Origin: Bacteroidota bacterium
GTDB taxonomy: Bacteria > Bacteroidota > Bacteroidia > Chitinophagales > Chitinophagaceae
Direction: 5' to 3'
Assembly (NCBI GenBank): GCA_026391125.1
Contig: JAPLEO010000124.1
Span: 1-42,932, forward strand
DNA length: 42,932 nt
Position numbers and translations under genes: made by a program. A model generated the notes under the pieces. That model was given only the letters and a program-made list of their open reading frames with translations, did not search any database and was not told the origin of the DNA. This document shows, one piece after another, positions 1 through 8,336 of the stretch. The first letter of the stretch is position 1. Each line of letters begins with the position of its first letter.

Positions 1-30
1 TATTAATTTGAATAGCTTAAAAAAATAAAT

Positions 31-1074
31 ATGATAACAGTAAAATCTTACGCAGCATTGAGTAAATCAACCGATCTTGAACCATTTGGCTTTGAAAGAA
101 GAGCTGTTGGAGAAAAAGATGTGTTGATCGATATATTATTTTGTGGTGTATGCCATTCAGATATTCATATGGCTCGGAGTGAATGGGGGCCTGCATTATA
201 TCCATTGGTACCCGGACATGAAATAGTTGGCCGTGTTTCTGAGGTAGGTGCAGGGGTCACTAAATTCAAAGTAGGAGATATTGCGGGAGTTGGCGTATTT
301 ATTGACTCTTGTAGGAAATGCGATTGCTGTAAAACCGATTTGGAGCAATATTGTGAGGAAGGAATGACAGGTACTTACAATGGATACGAACGAGACGGGA
401 AAACGATCGCCTTTGGAGGGTATTCGAGCAAAATTGTGATAGATGAACATTACACATTAAAAGTTCCTTTTACATCCAATCTTGCCGCTGTTGCACCATT
501 ATTGTGTGCGGGAATTACCACTTGGTCTCCTTTAAAATATGCTGGTGTTGGAAAAGGACATAAGGTTGCGGTGTTAGGGTTGGGTGGGTTAGGACATATG
601 GCAGTAAAATTTGCGGCATCTTTTGGTGCAGAAGTTACTATGTTAAGTACCAGTGCTTCCAAAGAGGCCGACGCGAAAAAATTAGGCGCGCACCATTTTA
701 TTTTATCAACCGATGAAGCGGCAATGAAACAGGCGGCGAATAGCTTTGATTTTATTTTAAATACGGTGGCCGCTCCGCATGACATGAATAAATTTTTAAA
801 TTTATTGCGGTTCAATGGTACGATGTTATTGGTGGGAATCCCTCCAGAAGATAGTAGGATCAGTGCAGCAAAATTGATCTCAAAACGCAGGAGTATTTTG
901 GGTTCAATGATTGGAGGTATTAAAGAAACACAAGAAATGTTGGACTATTGTGCCGAACACAATATTGTTTCTGATATTGAATTAGTTGCAATGAAAGATA
1001 TCAATGCCGCTTACGAAAGAGTGATCAAGTCGGATGTGAAATATCGGTTTGTGATTGATATGGCTACATTGTAA
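31..1074 (+). CDS. Zinc-dependent NADP(H) alcohol dehydrogenase (cinnamyl-alcohol/YahK type)
   Basis: Cytoplasmic medium-chain dehydrogenase/reductase that should interconvert aldehydes and alcohols. Seen: the catalytic-zinc set C41 (GVCHSD), H63 (PGHE) and C159; a structural-zinc lobe with C94, C97, C100 and C108; and the Rossmann motif GLGGLG at 183-188. After the second Rossmann strand the sequence is STSASK, with no acidic residue, which in this subfamily goes with NADPH. The length of 347 residues is normal for the cinnamyl-alcohol-dehydrogenase/YahK aldehyde-reductase branch. The ATG at 31 follows an A-rich leader. It is monocistronic as far as the window shows and ends ahead of a strong terminator. 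Substrate cannot be read from sequence; a broad aldehyde-reductase role is inference. Confidence 0.9.
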   Translation: MITVKSYAALSKSTDLEPFGFERRAVGEKDVLIDILFCGVCHSDIHMARSEWGPALYPLVPGHEIVGRVSEVGAGVTKFKVGDIAGVGVFIDSCRKCDCCKTDLEQYCEEGMTGTYNGYERDGKTIAFGGYSSKIVIDEHYTLKVPFTSNLAAVAPLLCAGITTWSPLKYAGVGKGHKVAVLGLGGLGHMAVKFAASFGAEVTMLSTSASKEADAKKLGAHHFILSTDEAAMKQAANSFDFILNTVAAPHDMNKFLNLLRFNGTMLLVGIPPEDSRISAAKLISKRRSILGSMIGGIKETQEMLDYCAEHNIVSDIELVAMKDINAAYERVIKSDVKYRFVIDMATL

Positions 1075-1143
1075 GTGAAGAGATAAAAGATAAGAGTGAA
1101 GAGAGGAGGAAGAAGAAGTGAAAAGATAAAAGATAAGAGTGAA
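1075..1143. repeat. Purine-rich 26-bp direct repeat, two copies
   Basis: Directly after the dehydrogenase stop there are two near-identical 26-base units at 1075-1100 and 1118-1143. They share GATAAAAGATAAGAGTGAA and differ at one base (G or A at unit position 6). The 17-base spacer is also almost pure purine (GAGGAGGAAGAAG-like). It has no open reading frame and looks like a tandem or slippage-derived element in the 3' untranslated region. Confidence 0.75.
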
Positions 1144-1147
1144 TTAA

Positions 1148-1167
1148 CCCCGGCTTTCAAGCCGGGG
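1148..1167. terminator. GC-rich hairpin upstream of the main terminator
   Basis: Inverted repeat CCCCGGCT-TTCA-AGCCGGGG gives an 8-bp, almost all G:C stem with a 4-base loop. It has no T-run on the plus strand, so on its own it is a poor intrinsic terminator. It sits 13 bases before a second hairpin that does have a T-run and may add pausing or protect the mRNA 3' end. Confidence 0.55.
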
Positions 1168-1180
1168 CTCATCTAGAAAA

Positions 1181-1213
1181 AAAAGCCGTCCCGATTTATT
1201 CGGGACGGCTTTT
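1181..1213. terminator. Bidirectional intrinsic terminator between convergent genes
   Basis: A perfect 14-bp stem (AAAAGCCGTCCCGA pairing with TCGGGACGGCTTTT) around a 5-base loop, flanked by A's on the left and T's on the right. It can therefore terminate both the dehydrogenase coming from the left and the minus-strand 112-residue gene coming from the right. Confidence 0.85.
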
Positions 1214-1230
1214 ATATATAAGAATTTTTA

Positions 1231-1569
1231 TTATGCTTCTTCTGCAGGTGCAACTGGTGTAACGTTTTTGATGCTCAATTGGAAACGTGTGTTCAATGCA
1301 ACTTCATAATTGCCCTTTACTAATATTTCTTTGATTGCAACATCTGCCAACATGGTATCAGCCAGATCTTTTGCTAAAGGGATGCCACTTAATACATTCA
1401 CAGTTCTGCCCAATGCAAATTCGATCAAGAATTTATAACCTGCTTTGCGGCCTGTTCCAGCTCTTTCAAAGTCAATCCTGTTTAGTTCAAGCATTTGGTT
1501 ACCATTAGCAGAACGCTTTAATAATATCTTAATAATAGGCAGGTATTTGCTCCAAATCTGGGTGTACAT
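1231..1569 (-). CDS. Conserved-looking small protein of unknown function (112 aa)
   Basis: I do not recognise a named domain. The protein is basic at the N-terminus (YLPIIKILLKRS), has a central segment ending in RKAGYKFLIEFALGR, and finishes with an Ala/Pro-rich acidic tail (PVAPAEEA). There is no signal peptide or clear membrane helix, so it is predicted cytoplasmic. The ATG at 1569 is the only good start. The gene is single, diverges from the nucleoid-associated gene across a 162-base gap, and ends at the bidirectional terminator. Regular composition and a proper terminator argue that it is a real gene. Confidence 0.75.
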   Translation of the reverse strand: MYTQIWSKYLPIIKILLKRSANGNQMLELNRIDFERAGTGRKAGYKFLIEFALGRTVNVLSGIPLAKDLADTMLADVAIKEILVKGNYEVALNTRFQLSIKNVTPVAPAEEA

Positions 1570-1694
1570 AATCGGAAAATGGTTTAAGGTTTAATCAGGC
1601 GAGCGCATCCAAAACGAATGGGCCAATGAATATTACGGTGTAAAGGTGCACTTTTTATGGCCGAAAAACGAATTTGCTTTCTTAGAGGAACTAT

Positions 1695-1724
1695 TTTGTA
1701 CTAGCTAACTCTCTATTATCTTCG
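1695..1724 (+). promoter_or_regulatory. Bacteroidota-type promoter for the nucleoid-associated gene
   Basis: TTTG at 1695-1698, an 18-base spacer, then TATCTTCG at 1717-1724, which matches the TAnnTTTG -7 element at 7 of 8 positions. The -7 box ends only 7 bases before the ATG at 1732, so the mRNA would have almost no leader. Confidence 0.5.
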
Positions 1725-1731
1725 CCGTATT

Positions 1732-2778
1732 ATGACAGGAATTGATAGTGTTTTGTTACAACAGGTAATCGTTCACAAGCTCGGAAACCCAAGCAGGGGC
1801 GAGGCTTTAGGGCTTTCAGCCAACCCGCTTACCCTCAACGACTCAATCGTAAGGGGGATGTTAACGCGCTATTTTTTGGGTGCGTTTAATGAGCAAGAGC
1901 AATTTCATTTTACCCATATCAGCGATCTGGGACTCAATGAAGTGTACCATTACGCCACTGAACTCTTTGATAATCCGAAGACTTTTACCAGTCAGTCTGC
2001 CCGCCTAGCCCAGTTTCTCTATAGTAAAAGCACCCATTCGAAGGTAAAAGAGGGGGAAATGTATGTAGCTCATTTTAGTAATGTACCCTTTGGAACCGAA
2101 TACGTAGATGCCATCGGGATATTTAAAAGTGAGAGTAAGGAAACTTTTCTAAAGGTGTTTCCGCACGGACAAAGCTGGGAAGTGGTTGCTGAGGATGGGG
2201 TAAACATCAACAAGCTCGACAAAGGCTGCCTGATCTTTAAAAAGAATCGTGAGGAGGGATATGTGGTTTGCGTGGTAGACAATACCAATAAACAGCAAGA
2301 TGCACAGTATTGGGTGAAAGACTTTTTACAAGTTGCACCATCTGCCACCAGTTATTATCACACAGATGCTGCTATGGGGATGTGTAAATTGTTTATCAGT
2401 AACGAACTACAGGAAAAATTTGAAGTGAATAAATCGGATCAGATCGATCTGTTGAATAGAAGCATGGATTATTTTAAAACAAAGGATGCTTTTAAAATGG
2501 ATGAGTTTGCAGAAGAAGTATTGCACCATCCAGAAATGATCGAAACTTTTACGCAGTATAAACAAACTTATGAAGCTTCAAGGCAGGTGATCATTGAAGA
2601 TGAATTTGACATTCATCTTTCTGCGGTAAAAAAACAACAAAGAGTTTTCAAGAGTATTTTAAAACTCGACAAAAATTTCCACGTGTATATCCATGGCCGG
2701 AAAGACTTGATCGAAAAGGGCTTTGATGAGTTTAGTGGAAAGCACTTTTACAAACTATATTTCGACGAAGAGTCTTAA
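1732..2778 (+). CDS. Nucleoid-associated protein, NdpA/YejK family
   Basis: A 348-residue protein matching the 37-kDa nucleoid-associated family (NdpA, YejK in E. coli, about 335 residues), which binds the bacterial nucleoid. Recognised features are the N-terminal VLLQQVIVHKLGNP-type opening, the central FNVPFG-like segment (HFSNVPFGTEYVDAIGIFKSE), the DKGCLIFKKNREEGYVVCVVDN core, and a C-terminal HLSAVKKQQRVFKSILKLD stretch. No transmembrane segment or signal peptide is present. Its stop touches the stop of the convergent gene at 2779, leaving no room for a terminator. Molecular role beyond DNA or nucleoid association is not established in this family. Confidence 0.85.
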   Translation: MTGIDSVLLQQVIVHKLGNPSRGEALGLSANPLTLNDSIVRGMLTRYFLGAFNEQEQFHFTHISDLGLNEVYHYATELFDNPKTFTSQSARLAQFLYSKSTHSKVKEGEMYVAHFSNVPFGTEYVDAIGIFKSESKETFLKVFPHGQSWEVVAEDGVNINKLDKGCLIFKKNREEGYVVCVVDNTNKQQDAQYWVKDFLQVAPSATSYYHTDAAMGMCKLFISNELQEKFEVNKSDQIDLLNRSMDYFKTKDAFKMDEFAEEVLHHPEMIETFTQYKQTYEASRQVIIEDEFDIHLSAVKKQQRVFKSILKLDKNFHVYIHGRKDLIEKGFDEFSGKHFYKLYFDEES

Positions 2779-3255
2779 TTAAATGGCCAATTCTTTTAAT
2801 TGTTGTTGAAAATCGTATTGCAGGTCTTCATGCAATGTTGCTATAGCGGCTTTGATCTTCTTGATTTGTTGCAGGTAAATATTTGTGAGTGCTGCAGTTT
2901 TTTGAAAAGGAATGGAAGAGCTTTTCAGCTCGTTGCAAAAATGCATTAGGATGATTGCCTCTGCTTGTTTTGATCCCATATATTTGATATGCTTATTGGC
3001 AATGCGTAGAATTTTTCTCAGTGTTTTTTTATTGAGATAATTATTTGTTTTTGGTAATTCAGTAAAGCCTTCATCAATCCCTGCTTTTACTTCGTTGATA
3101 TAAGAAGCTTCGTCGTGCGATTCGAATAAAAGATAAGTGAGCAGCTCTTTGTTCTCCTTTTTAAATTTTGCTAAATGGAGGCAAAGTTGTTTGAGTTTGG
3201 CTGGACTGGTTTCGCTCAGCTCTTGTTTAATTTCTTGAATACTTGCGGCTTTCAT
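2779..3255 (-). CDS. Conserved hypothetical helical protein (158 aa), coupled to flippase gene
   Basis: No known domain is recognised. The sequence is Lys/Leu-rich and should be almost all alpha-helical, with amphipathic stretches such as KLKQLCLHLAKFKKENKELL and a central HKNIKYMG-like basic patch (RKILRIANKHIKYMG). No signal peptide or membrane span is seen. Its ATG lies only 2 bases after the stop of the upstream flippase gene, so translation is probably coupled and the two are one operon. Function is unknown; a cytoplasmic partner or regulator of envelope-glycan assembly is only a contextual guess. Confidence 0.75.
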   Translation of the reverse strand: MKAASIQEIKQELSETSPAKLKQLCLHLAKFKKENKELLTYLLFESHDEASYINEVKAGIDEGFTELPKTNNYLNKKTLRKILRIANKHIKYMGSKQAEAIILMHFCNELKSSSIPFQKTAALTNIYLQQIKKIKAAIATLHEDLQYDFQQQLKELAI

Positions 3256-3257
3256 GG

Positions 3258-4601
3258 TTATACGGCCTTCCTGCCACGCAATTTTTCATAGTTAGAATGA
3301 AGGAACCATTTGGTTTCGGCCCAGCCCATCACCAAAATTTCTTTAAAGGTATAGGGGAGCACTTTTTTCAAAGCATAGTGCCCAATTAATAAGCCAGTCA
3401 CTGTTACAAAAGGTGTGGCAATAGCCATGCCATACATATTCCTTAAGATGTATACTCCTAAAAAATCTGCAATAATATTAACTACCAACATGGCTATTAC
3501 TTTGTGAAAATTCACTCTTGGCATGTGAAGAATATCGAGTGTAACGCCATTGAAACGATCAATTGGGAATAAGAATGAGAACAGCAAAAACATTCTAAAT
3601 ATATTAGCAGCTTCTGTGCCCAAATATTTGGCACCACCTAGGATATTGATGGCAACGTCGGCAAATAGAATACCTCCAACAATAATTGGAATAAATGCAA
3701 AAGTGAGCATGCCCGCATATTTTTTAAAGATATGCAGCACTTCTTCTTTCCGATCGTTATTCATGGCTTTTGCCATGGAAGACATGCCCGTACCCACAAA
3801 ACTCCGCATCGGAATTTCAATGATCTCCATCAATCGTTTGGGCAAATTATAAATGGCTAAAGCTGCTGGTCCTAATAAGTAAGTGATAATAAAAGTATCT
3901 GAGCTACCCAATAGGTTGGAACTTAGGTTGGTTGCTAAACTATATTTTCCAAATTGAGCAATCGAAATAATGGTCTCTTTTTTACGTTTTAGAATGGTAG
4001 TGATATGCGTTAATCTAAATGCAATACAAACCAAACTAGTTAATACATTAGTAGCAAAATTTAAGATCAGCTGATTTTCTAGTGTCATCTTATTTAGAAA
4101 CATCAGCGTAACAATGATCACAACCATCGACCCATTATTCACTAAACGTAGCCATAGAATTTTCTCATAGTCTTCTTTAGCTACCAAGATCCAAAATGTA
4201 ATGGTAAAAGGGAGTGAACTAATTAGGGTGATTCCAAACCATTTAACCACCATTAACATTTGGGGATTATCGAAACGACTTAAGAATAACCAGGCAACTC
4301 CATTTGCAACTAAGAATAAAAGGGTTAATAAAGTGGCGAGCGTCCAGATAGAGCCTAAAACAATATCTCCCTTTTCTCGATCAGTGCCGGCAAAATATTT
4401 AACCGTAGCTGTTGATAGAAATCCATTGCGAATGGCTTCTGCCAATCCTGTAAAACTTAAGAAGAAGAACCAAGTTCCTACATCGGGTTTTGTGAGTGCA
4501 CGGTATAAAAGCGACATCATTACAACACTCAACACGGAAATAACCATATTCCCTGAAAGTGCTAAAAAATGTTTGTTTCTTAATTTTGATAAGCTAATCA
4601 T
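3258..4601 (-). CDS. Wzx-like oligosaccharide flippase / polysaccharide biosynthesis membrane protein
   Basis: A polytopic inner-membrane protein of about 447 residues with roughly 12-14 hydrophobic segments, starting MISLSKLRNKHFLALSGNM and continuing with the YRALTKPDVGTWFFFLSF region typical of the MATE/MOP polysaccharide-transport family. An internal motif GLLGSSDTFIITYLLGPAALAIYNLPKRL-like region (residues about 230-260) matches the second half of such flippases. It would move lipid-linked glycan units to the periplasmic face. The ATG at 4601 is preferred over a TTG seven codons upstream. Unlike classical loci, no glycosyltransferases surround it. It is followed by the 158-residue gene, 2 bases away. 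Confidence 0.8.
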   Translation of the reverse strand: MISLSKLRNKHFLALSGNMVISVLSVVMMSLLYRALTKPDVGTWFFFLSFTGLAEAIRNGFLSTATVKYFAGTDREKGDIVLGSIWTLATLLTLLFLVANGVAWLFLSRFDNPQMLMVVKWFGITLISSLPFTITFWILVAKEDYEKILWLRLVNNGSMVVIIVTLMFLNKMTLENQLILNFATNVLTSLVCIAFRLTHITTILKRKKETIISIAQFGKYSLATNLSSNLLGSSDTFIITYLLGPAALAIYNLPKRLMEIIEIPMRSFVGTGMSSMAKAMNNDRKEEVLHIFKKYAGMLTFAFIPIIVGGILFADVAINILGGAKYLGTEAANIFRMFLLFSFLFPIDRFNGVTLDILHMPRVNFHKVIAMLVVNIIADFLGVYILRNMYGMAIATPFVTVTGLLIGHYALKKVLPYTFKEILVMGWAETKWFLHSNYEKLRGRKAV

Positions 4602-4644
4602 GCTTACACACAAATTCGGCAAAATTCAGGGATTTAAAAAATTT

Positions 4645-4707
4645 GTTTCGTTCGCTTAGCGTAAGAAACACTTTAAAACAAGAATTTCTGTATCGGTAGA
4701 AATTCTT
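4645..4707. promoter_or_regulatory. Two hairpins in the gap between divergent flippase and ATP-grasp genes
   Basis: The first is imperfect: GTTTC at 4645-4649 pairs with GAAAC at 4665-4669, with an inner CGC/GCG stem. The second is a perfect 9-bp inverted repeat, AGAATTTCT at 4681-4689 and AGAAATTCT at 4698-4706, with an 8-base loop and one extra A:T pair outside. A 12-base palindrome ATGTTTAAACAT follows at 4741-4752. They lie in the region that must hold both divergent promoters and could be operators or 5' leader structures; the role is not established. Confidence 0.35.
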
Positions 4708-4820
4708 TATTCATCGGTTAAAAGGGGGATAGGCTTTCTAATGTTTAAACATTTTGAAACTAAGTTTGTTGTATATATTCGGAATGGTTGTGTGATTTAG
4801 GAGATTTTCAAATTGATTTA

Positions 4821-5861
4821 ATGTTTAAGGTTTTAATTGCTTGCTACACCAACTGGGACACTTCTTCTGAAATGCCCTTTGTATTAAAAAAGAGTGGTGT
4901 TGATATTGTTGATATTTATTCTGGACCGAAGTCCTGGTTAATTTCAAACTCTTATTTCGATAAATGGATTGAAGCTGGTAAGGATAAAAAATCCTATACA
5001 GATAATCTGAAAACGTTAGTCAGAAATGGCGATTACCAATGGGTGATCATGGCCGATGATGAATTGATCAAGATCATGAACGAAGAAGATCTTGATGAGG
5101 ACTTATTTAAAAAATTAATGCCGATCAATAAAATTGAGCATCGGTACATGCTCAGTTCAAAAGTTGGGTTTTCTAAATTTTGTGAATCAGCCGGCATCCT
5201 TACTCCTAAATATATTACTTATAACTCTCCGGAAGATTTGGAATTGATCAAGTCGACGCTGAGTTTTCCTATCGTTAATAAAAGAGATTTCAGTTCTTCG
5301 GGTACTGATATGTTTGTGAGTGAAACCCTCGAAGAACTTGAAAAAGACCTTCACATGATTCCTAACAATCAAAATGTATTGGTGCAGGAATATATTGATG
5401 GAACGGAGATACACGTGGAGGGATTGTTTTATGATGGCGTTTTAGTTTCATACACCAATGCACATATCGTTCAAACCTTTTCTACTAAATTCTCTTTCAC
5501 TACTAGAAAAAGTTATTTTAAAGACATTAATTTATCGCCTTTACTAATTGATCTTGGTAAAAAATTGGGATTAAATAGTTTCTTTAATGGTGTTAAGCGG
5601 ATCATCAGCGGCGATTACAAGAATGGTTATGTAGAAACTCCTATCAAGAAAACAGAAGTAGAAGTAGCATTGTTCTTTAAAGACATGCGTCGTTGTTTCT
5701 GGAAAAAAGATATCAAAGGATTATTGCATTGGGTGTTTAATATACATGGCTATTGGAGATTTCTTCCATTCTATGACCTGAAACTTTCTAAGCGAATTAT
5801 CACTTCAGTTTGGAATGAGATCTTTGCTCCTAAATTCAAAAAATTATTCGGCAAATCTTAA
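4821..5861 (+). CDS. ATP-grasp fold protein with degenerate or missing C-terminal metal site
   Basis: A 346-residue soluble protein. Residues about 100-210 match an ATP-grasp core: the LSSKVGFSKFCESAGILTPKY segment (K114), VNKRDFSSSG with the ATP-contacting K154, and LVQEYIDGTEIHVEG (about 187-201). ATP-grasp ligases then normally carry an E-x-N or E-x-D-x-R pattern for Mg-ATP. Here the corresponding stretch after SGDYKNGYV runs into ETPIKKTEVEV, so that signature is absent. The C-terminus (DMRRCFWKKDIKGLLHW onwards) is basic and aromatic. The ATG at 4821 is chosen because the GTG/TTG candidates upstream lie before an implausible N-terminus. Substrate is unknown; a carboxylate-amine ligase ancestry is known for the fold, activity here is doubtful. 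Confidence 0.7.
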   Translation: MFKVLIACYTNWDTSSEMPFVLKKSGVDIVDIYSGPKSWLISNSYFDKWIEAGKDKKSYTDNLKTLVRNGDYQWVIMADDELIKIMNEEDLDEDLFKKLMPINKIEHRYMLSSKVGFSKFCESAGILTPKYITYNSPEDLELIKSTLSFPIVNKRDFSSSGTDMFVSETLEELEKDLHMIPNNQNVLVQEYIDGTEIHVEGLFYDGVLVSYTNAHIVQTFSTKFSFTTRKSYFKDINLSPLLIDLGKKLGLNSFFNGVKRIISGDYKNGYVETPIKKTEVEVALFFKDMRRCFWKKDIKGLLHWVFNIHGYWRFLPFYDLKLSKRIITSVWNEIFAPKFKKLFGKS

Positions 5862-5942
5862 CAGCCCAAATTTTCGCGTTTTAGGTTGAAAGCTGCAATT
5901 TTTAGTTAGATTAGCTCTATTAATAAATTGCCATATACCTAC

Positions 5943-8255
5943 ATGAAAAAAATCGCATCCTATATTATTTTCTGCTGGATGTTATTTTTTACCAATCAGA
6001 CCATTTCTCAAACACATGTATTTGCTCAGATCACTGGCACGCCATTAGATGTTAGCGGATGGAATTTACAAGGTCAGGCAAGAATAGGAAACGTTACAAA
6101 TAACAATAATAGTGAGTTAATTCTTTGCGATGCAGTTATTGGCAAAAGTGGTGCTGTATTTTTTAAGCAACCTATTAATTTAGGTATTTGTAGTAAATGG
6201 GTTGCTGAATTTGATTTTAGAATGTTCGATGGTACATCTGCTGATGGAATAGCTTTTTGCTTTTTGGATGTTCCCCCTACTGGCTTTGTAAAAGGTGCGG
6301 GTTTAGGAATTCCTTCTACTGCGAATGGACTAAAAGTGTGTTTTGATACTTATAATAATTGTAACCCAAGCACCACATTTGAAATGCCTAAAGTAGAATT
6401 GAGATGGGGTGTAGGTTATGACGAATGTAATACAACCATGCCAACCATTTCGAATGCAACAGCAATTTTATCTGCAGTTAGATCTTCTAATTATTGCCAT
6501 GCAAAAGTAAATTACGATAAAGGGAGCATTGATGTTTATGTTAATGGAGTACTCGTGTTAAGTGGCTTCCAAGAATTTAAATTTACTGGCTATTTAGGTT
6601 TTACTGCAGCTACTGGAGGTAATACAGATAATCATAGTATTAAAAATGTGATGATCTATACAGATATGCCACCATCTGTTGCTGCTGTTGGTTTGCCTGC
6701 TCCTGTTTGTCCGAATGGCCCCATCCAGTTAGGTACAAGTTCTGATCCTAGTTATATCTACACTTGGAGTCCGGCTACAGGCATCTCCGATATCAATAGT
6801 TCTAATCCTACTTTGCAACTCAACAACACAACAGATACGATTATCAAAGCAACTTATGTAGTTAAAACTGCTTTTGCTATTAATCCCGGATGTAGTTCTC
6901 AGGATAGTGTGGTTGTACAAATCAGACCAAGACCGGTGGTTAATTTTGGTTTACCTGATATCTGTTTAGACGATGCGTTTGCACAATTTTCGGATATTAG
7001 TTCTACAAAAGATGTAACTGGTTCACCGTTTACTTATCTATGGAAATTTGGGGATGCATTTTATAGTACTTCTGCAAATCCGGATAGTTCAATCGTTCAA
7101 AATCCTTTACACCATTATTCCGACAAAGGAAATTATCAAGTATCGTTAAGAGTAACCACCAAAAATGGTTGTATAGATAGTTTGTTCAAACCATTTGTTG
7201 TGAACGGAGCCAATCCTGTTCCTAATTTTAATATTATCAATGCAGCAGGTTTATGTAGTAATAGTCCGGTTTTAATACAAGACAATACAACAGTTGATTT
7301 TGGCTCAATCACTAAGTTGGCCATTTATTGGGATAAAATTTCCGCACCGCTCGACTCCGTTGTAGATTTTAAAACAGCAATGGGTAAACAATATTCAAAG
7401 TCGTATAACAGATTTTCTCAGCCAGCCAGTACTACTTATCAAATTTTATATCGAACGTATTCTGGTATTTCTTGCATGAAAGAAATTATCAAAACAGTTT
7501 CCATTTTAGCTGCACCACAAGTTCAGTTTACAACGCTGAATGGAATCTGTGATAATGTGGCGCCTGTTCAATTTAATCAAGGATCAGAAATTGGAAATGT
7601 TGCTGGGTCTGGTCAATATTTTGGTAAAGCTGTTTCTGCTTCAGGTGTTTTTGATCCTACGATTGTTGCAGCCGGACTCGATACAATTGGGTATCGATTT
7701 TTAGCTAATAATGGATGCGTTGATACAGCTTATCAAACTATTGATATATGGCCATCGCCAACCGTAAATGCAGGTGCTGATTTTTTTGTGTTGGAAGGTG
7801 GAACCACTACCATGCGTGCCATTGCAAATGGAAACCAACTCAGTTATTTATGGACGCCTTCTATATATTTAGACGACCCTACCATTTTATTAGCTGCTTG
7901 TACGCCAAAGTCAGATACCCAATATGTTTTAAAGGTTACTGATGTTTATGGATGTATCAATACAGACACAGTTAATGTAAAAGTTTTATTTAATCCTTTG
8001 GTTCCGAATGTGTTTTCTCCTAATGGCGACAATATTAACGATACTTGGATGATCAAATATTTAGAGAGCTATCCAGATTGTATTGTTCAGGTTTTTTCAA
8101 GATCGGGGCAGCCTGTTTTTTATTCAAATGGCTATTCTATTCCATGGGATGGAAGATATAATGGTCAGCCCTTGCCAGTTGCCACTTACTACTATATTAT
8201 TAAATCGGAAATGGGTAAAAAATTACTGAGTGGTAGTATTACAATTATTCGATAA
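5943..8255 (+). CDS. Secreted lectin-like/PKD protein with T9SS type B sorting domain
   Basis: A 770-residue extracellular protein. MKKIASYIIFCWMLFF is a signal peptide ending near TISQ. Residues about 25-240 resemble an L-type lectin/concanavalin-like sandwich (GKSGAVFFKQPI, EFDFRMFDGTSADGIAFCFLD, GSIDVYVNGVLVLSG). Residues about 330-420 form a PKD-like domain (FTYLWKFGD, HHYSDKGNYQVSLRV). The last 85 residues are the gliding-motility-associated C-terminal domain (VPNVFSPNGDNINDTW, then VFSRSGQPVFYS, WDGRYNGQPLPVATYYY), the type B signal for the type IX secretion system. The protein is therefore expected on the cell surface or outside, probably binding glycans; the ligand is inferred only from fold resemblance. 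The start at MKK is preferred over a TTG five codons upstream. It stands alone, with no T9SS machinery gene nearby. Confidence 0.85.
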   Translation: MKKIASYIIFCWMLFFTNQTISQTHVFAQITGTPLDVSGWNLQGQARIGNVTNNNNSELILCDAVIGKSGAVFFKQPINLGICSKWVAEFDFRMFDGTSADGIAFCFLDVPPTGFVKGAGLGIPSTANGLKVCFDTYNNCNPSTTFEMPKVELRWGVGYDECNTTMPTISNATAILSAVRSSNYCHAKVNYDKGSIDVYVNGVLVLSGFQEFKFTGYLGFTAATGGNTDNHSIKNVMIYTDMPPSVAAVGLPAPVCPNGPIQLGTSSDPSYIYTWSPATGISDINSSNPTLQLNNTTDTIIKATYVVKTAFAINPGCSSQDSVVVQIRPRPVVNFGLPDICLDDAFAQFSDISSTKDVTGSPFTYLWKFGDAFYSTSANPDSSIVQNPLHHYSDKGNYQVSLRVTTKNGCIDSLFKPFVVNGANPVPNFNIINAAGLCSNSPVLIQDNTTVDFGSITKLAIYWDKISAPLDSVVDFKTAMGKQYSKSYNRFSQPASTTYQILYRTYSGISCMKEIIKTVSILAAPQVQFTTLNGICDNVAPVQFNQGSEIGNVAGSGQYFGKAVSASGVFDPTIVAAGLDTIGYRFLANNGCVDTAYQTIDIWPSPTVNAGADFFVLEGGTTTMRAIANGNQLSYLWTPSIYLDDPTILLAACTPKSDTQYVLKVTDVYGCINTDTVNVKVLFNPLVPNVFSPNGDNINDTWMIKYLESYPDCIVQVFSRSGQPVFYSNGYSIPWDGRYNGQPLPVATYYYIIKSEMGKKLLSGSITIIR

Positions 8256-8291
8256 GCGGAAAATTTTAAATAAATTTATTACCCCACTAAA

Positions 8292-8319
8292 TTTGTTGAC
8301 TAATATTCTTGTAGATTTG
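8292..8319 (+). promoter_or_regulatory. Bacteroidota-type promoter for the DUF1684 gene
   Basis: TTTG at 8292-8295, a 16-base spacer, then TAGATTTG at 8312-8319, a full match to TAnnTTTG. The ATG is at 8337, 17 bases further on, so the 5' leader would be about 10 bases. Confidence 0.6.
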
Positions 8320-8336
8320 CGGCCTAAGAAAATCCC

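Noticed and set aside
4201..4659. Open frame on the plus strand opposite the flippase gene
   Set aside because: It overlaps the transmembrane flippase on the other strand, with low-complexity basic composition and no recognisable domain.
4741..4752. ATGTTTAAACAT palindrome as a stand-alone operator
   Set aside because: A 12-base AT-rich palindrome is expected by chance at this length; it is mentioned only as part of the cluster of inverted repeats.
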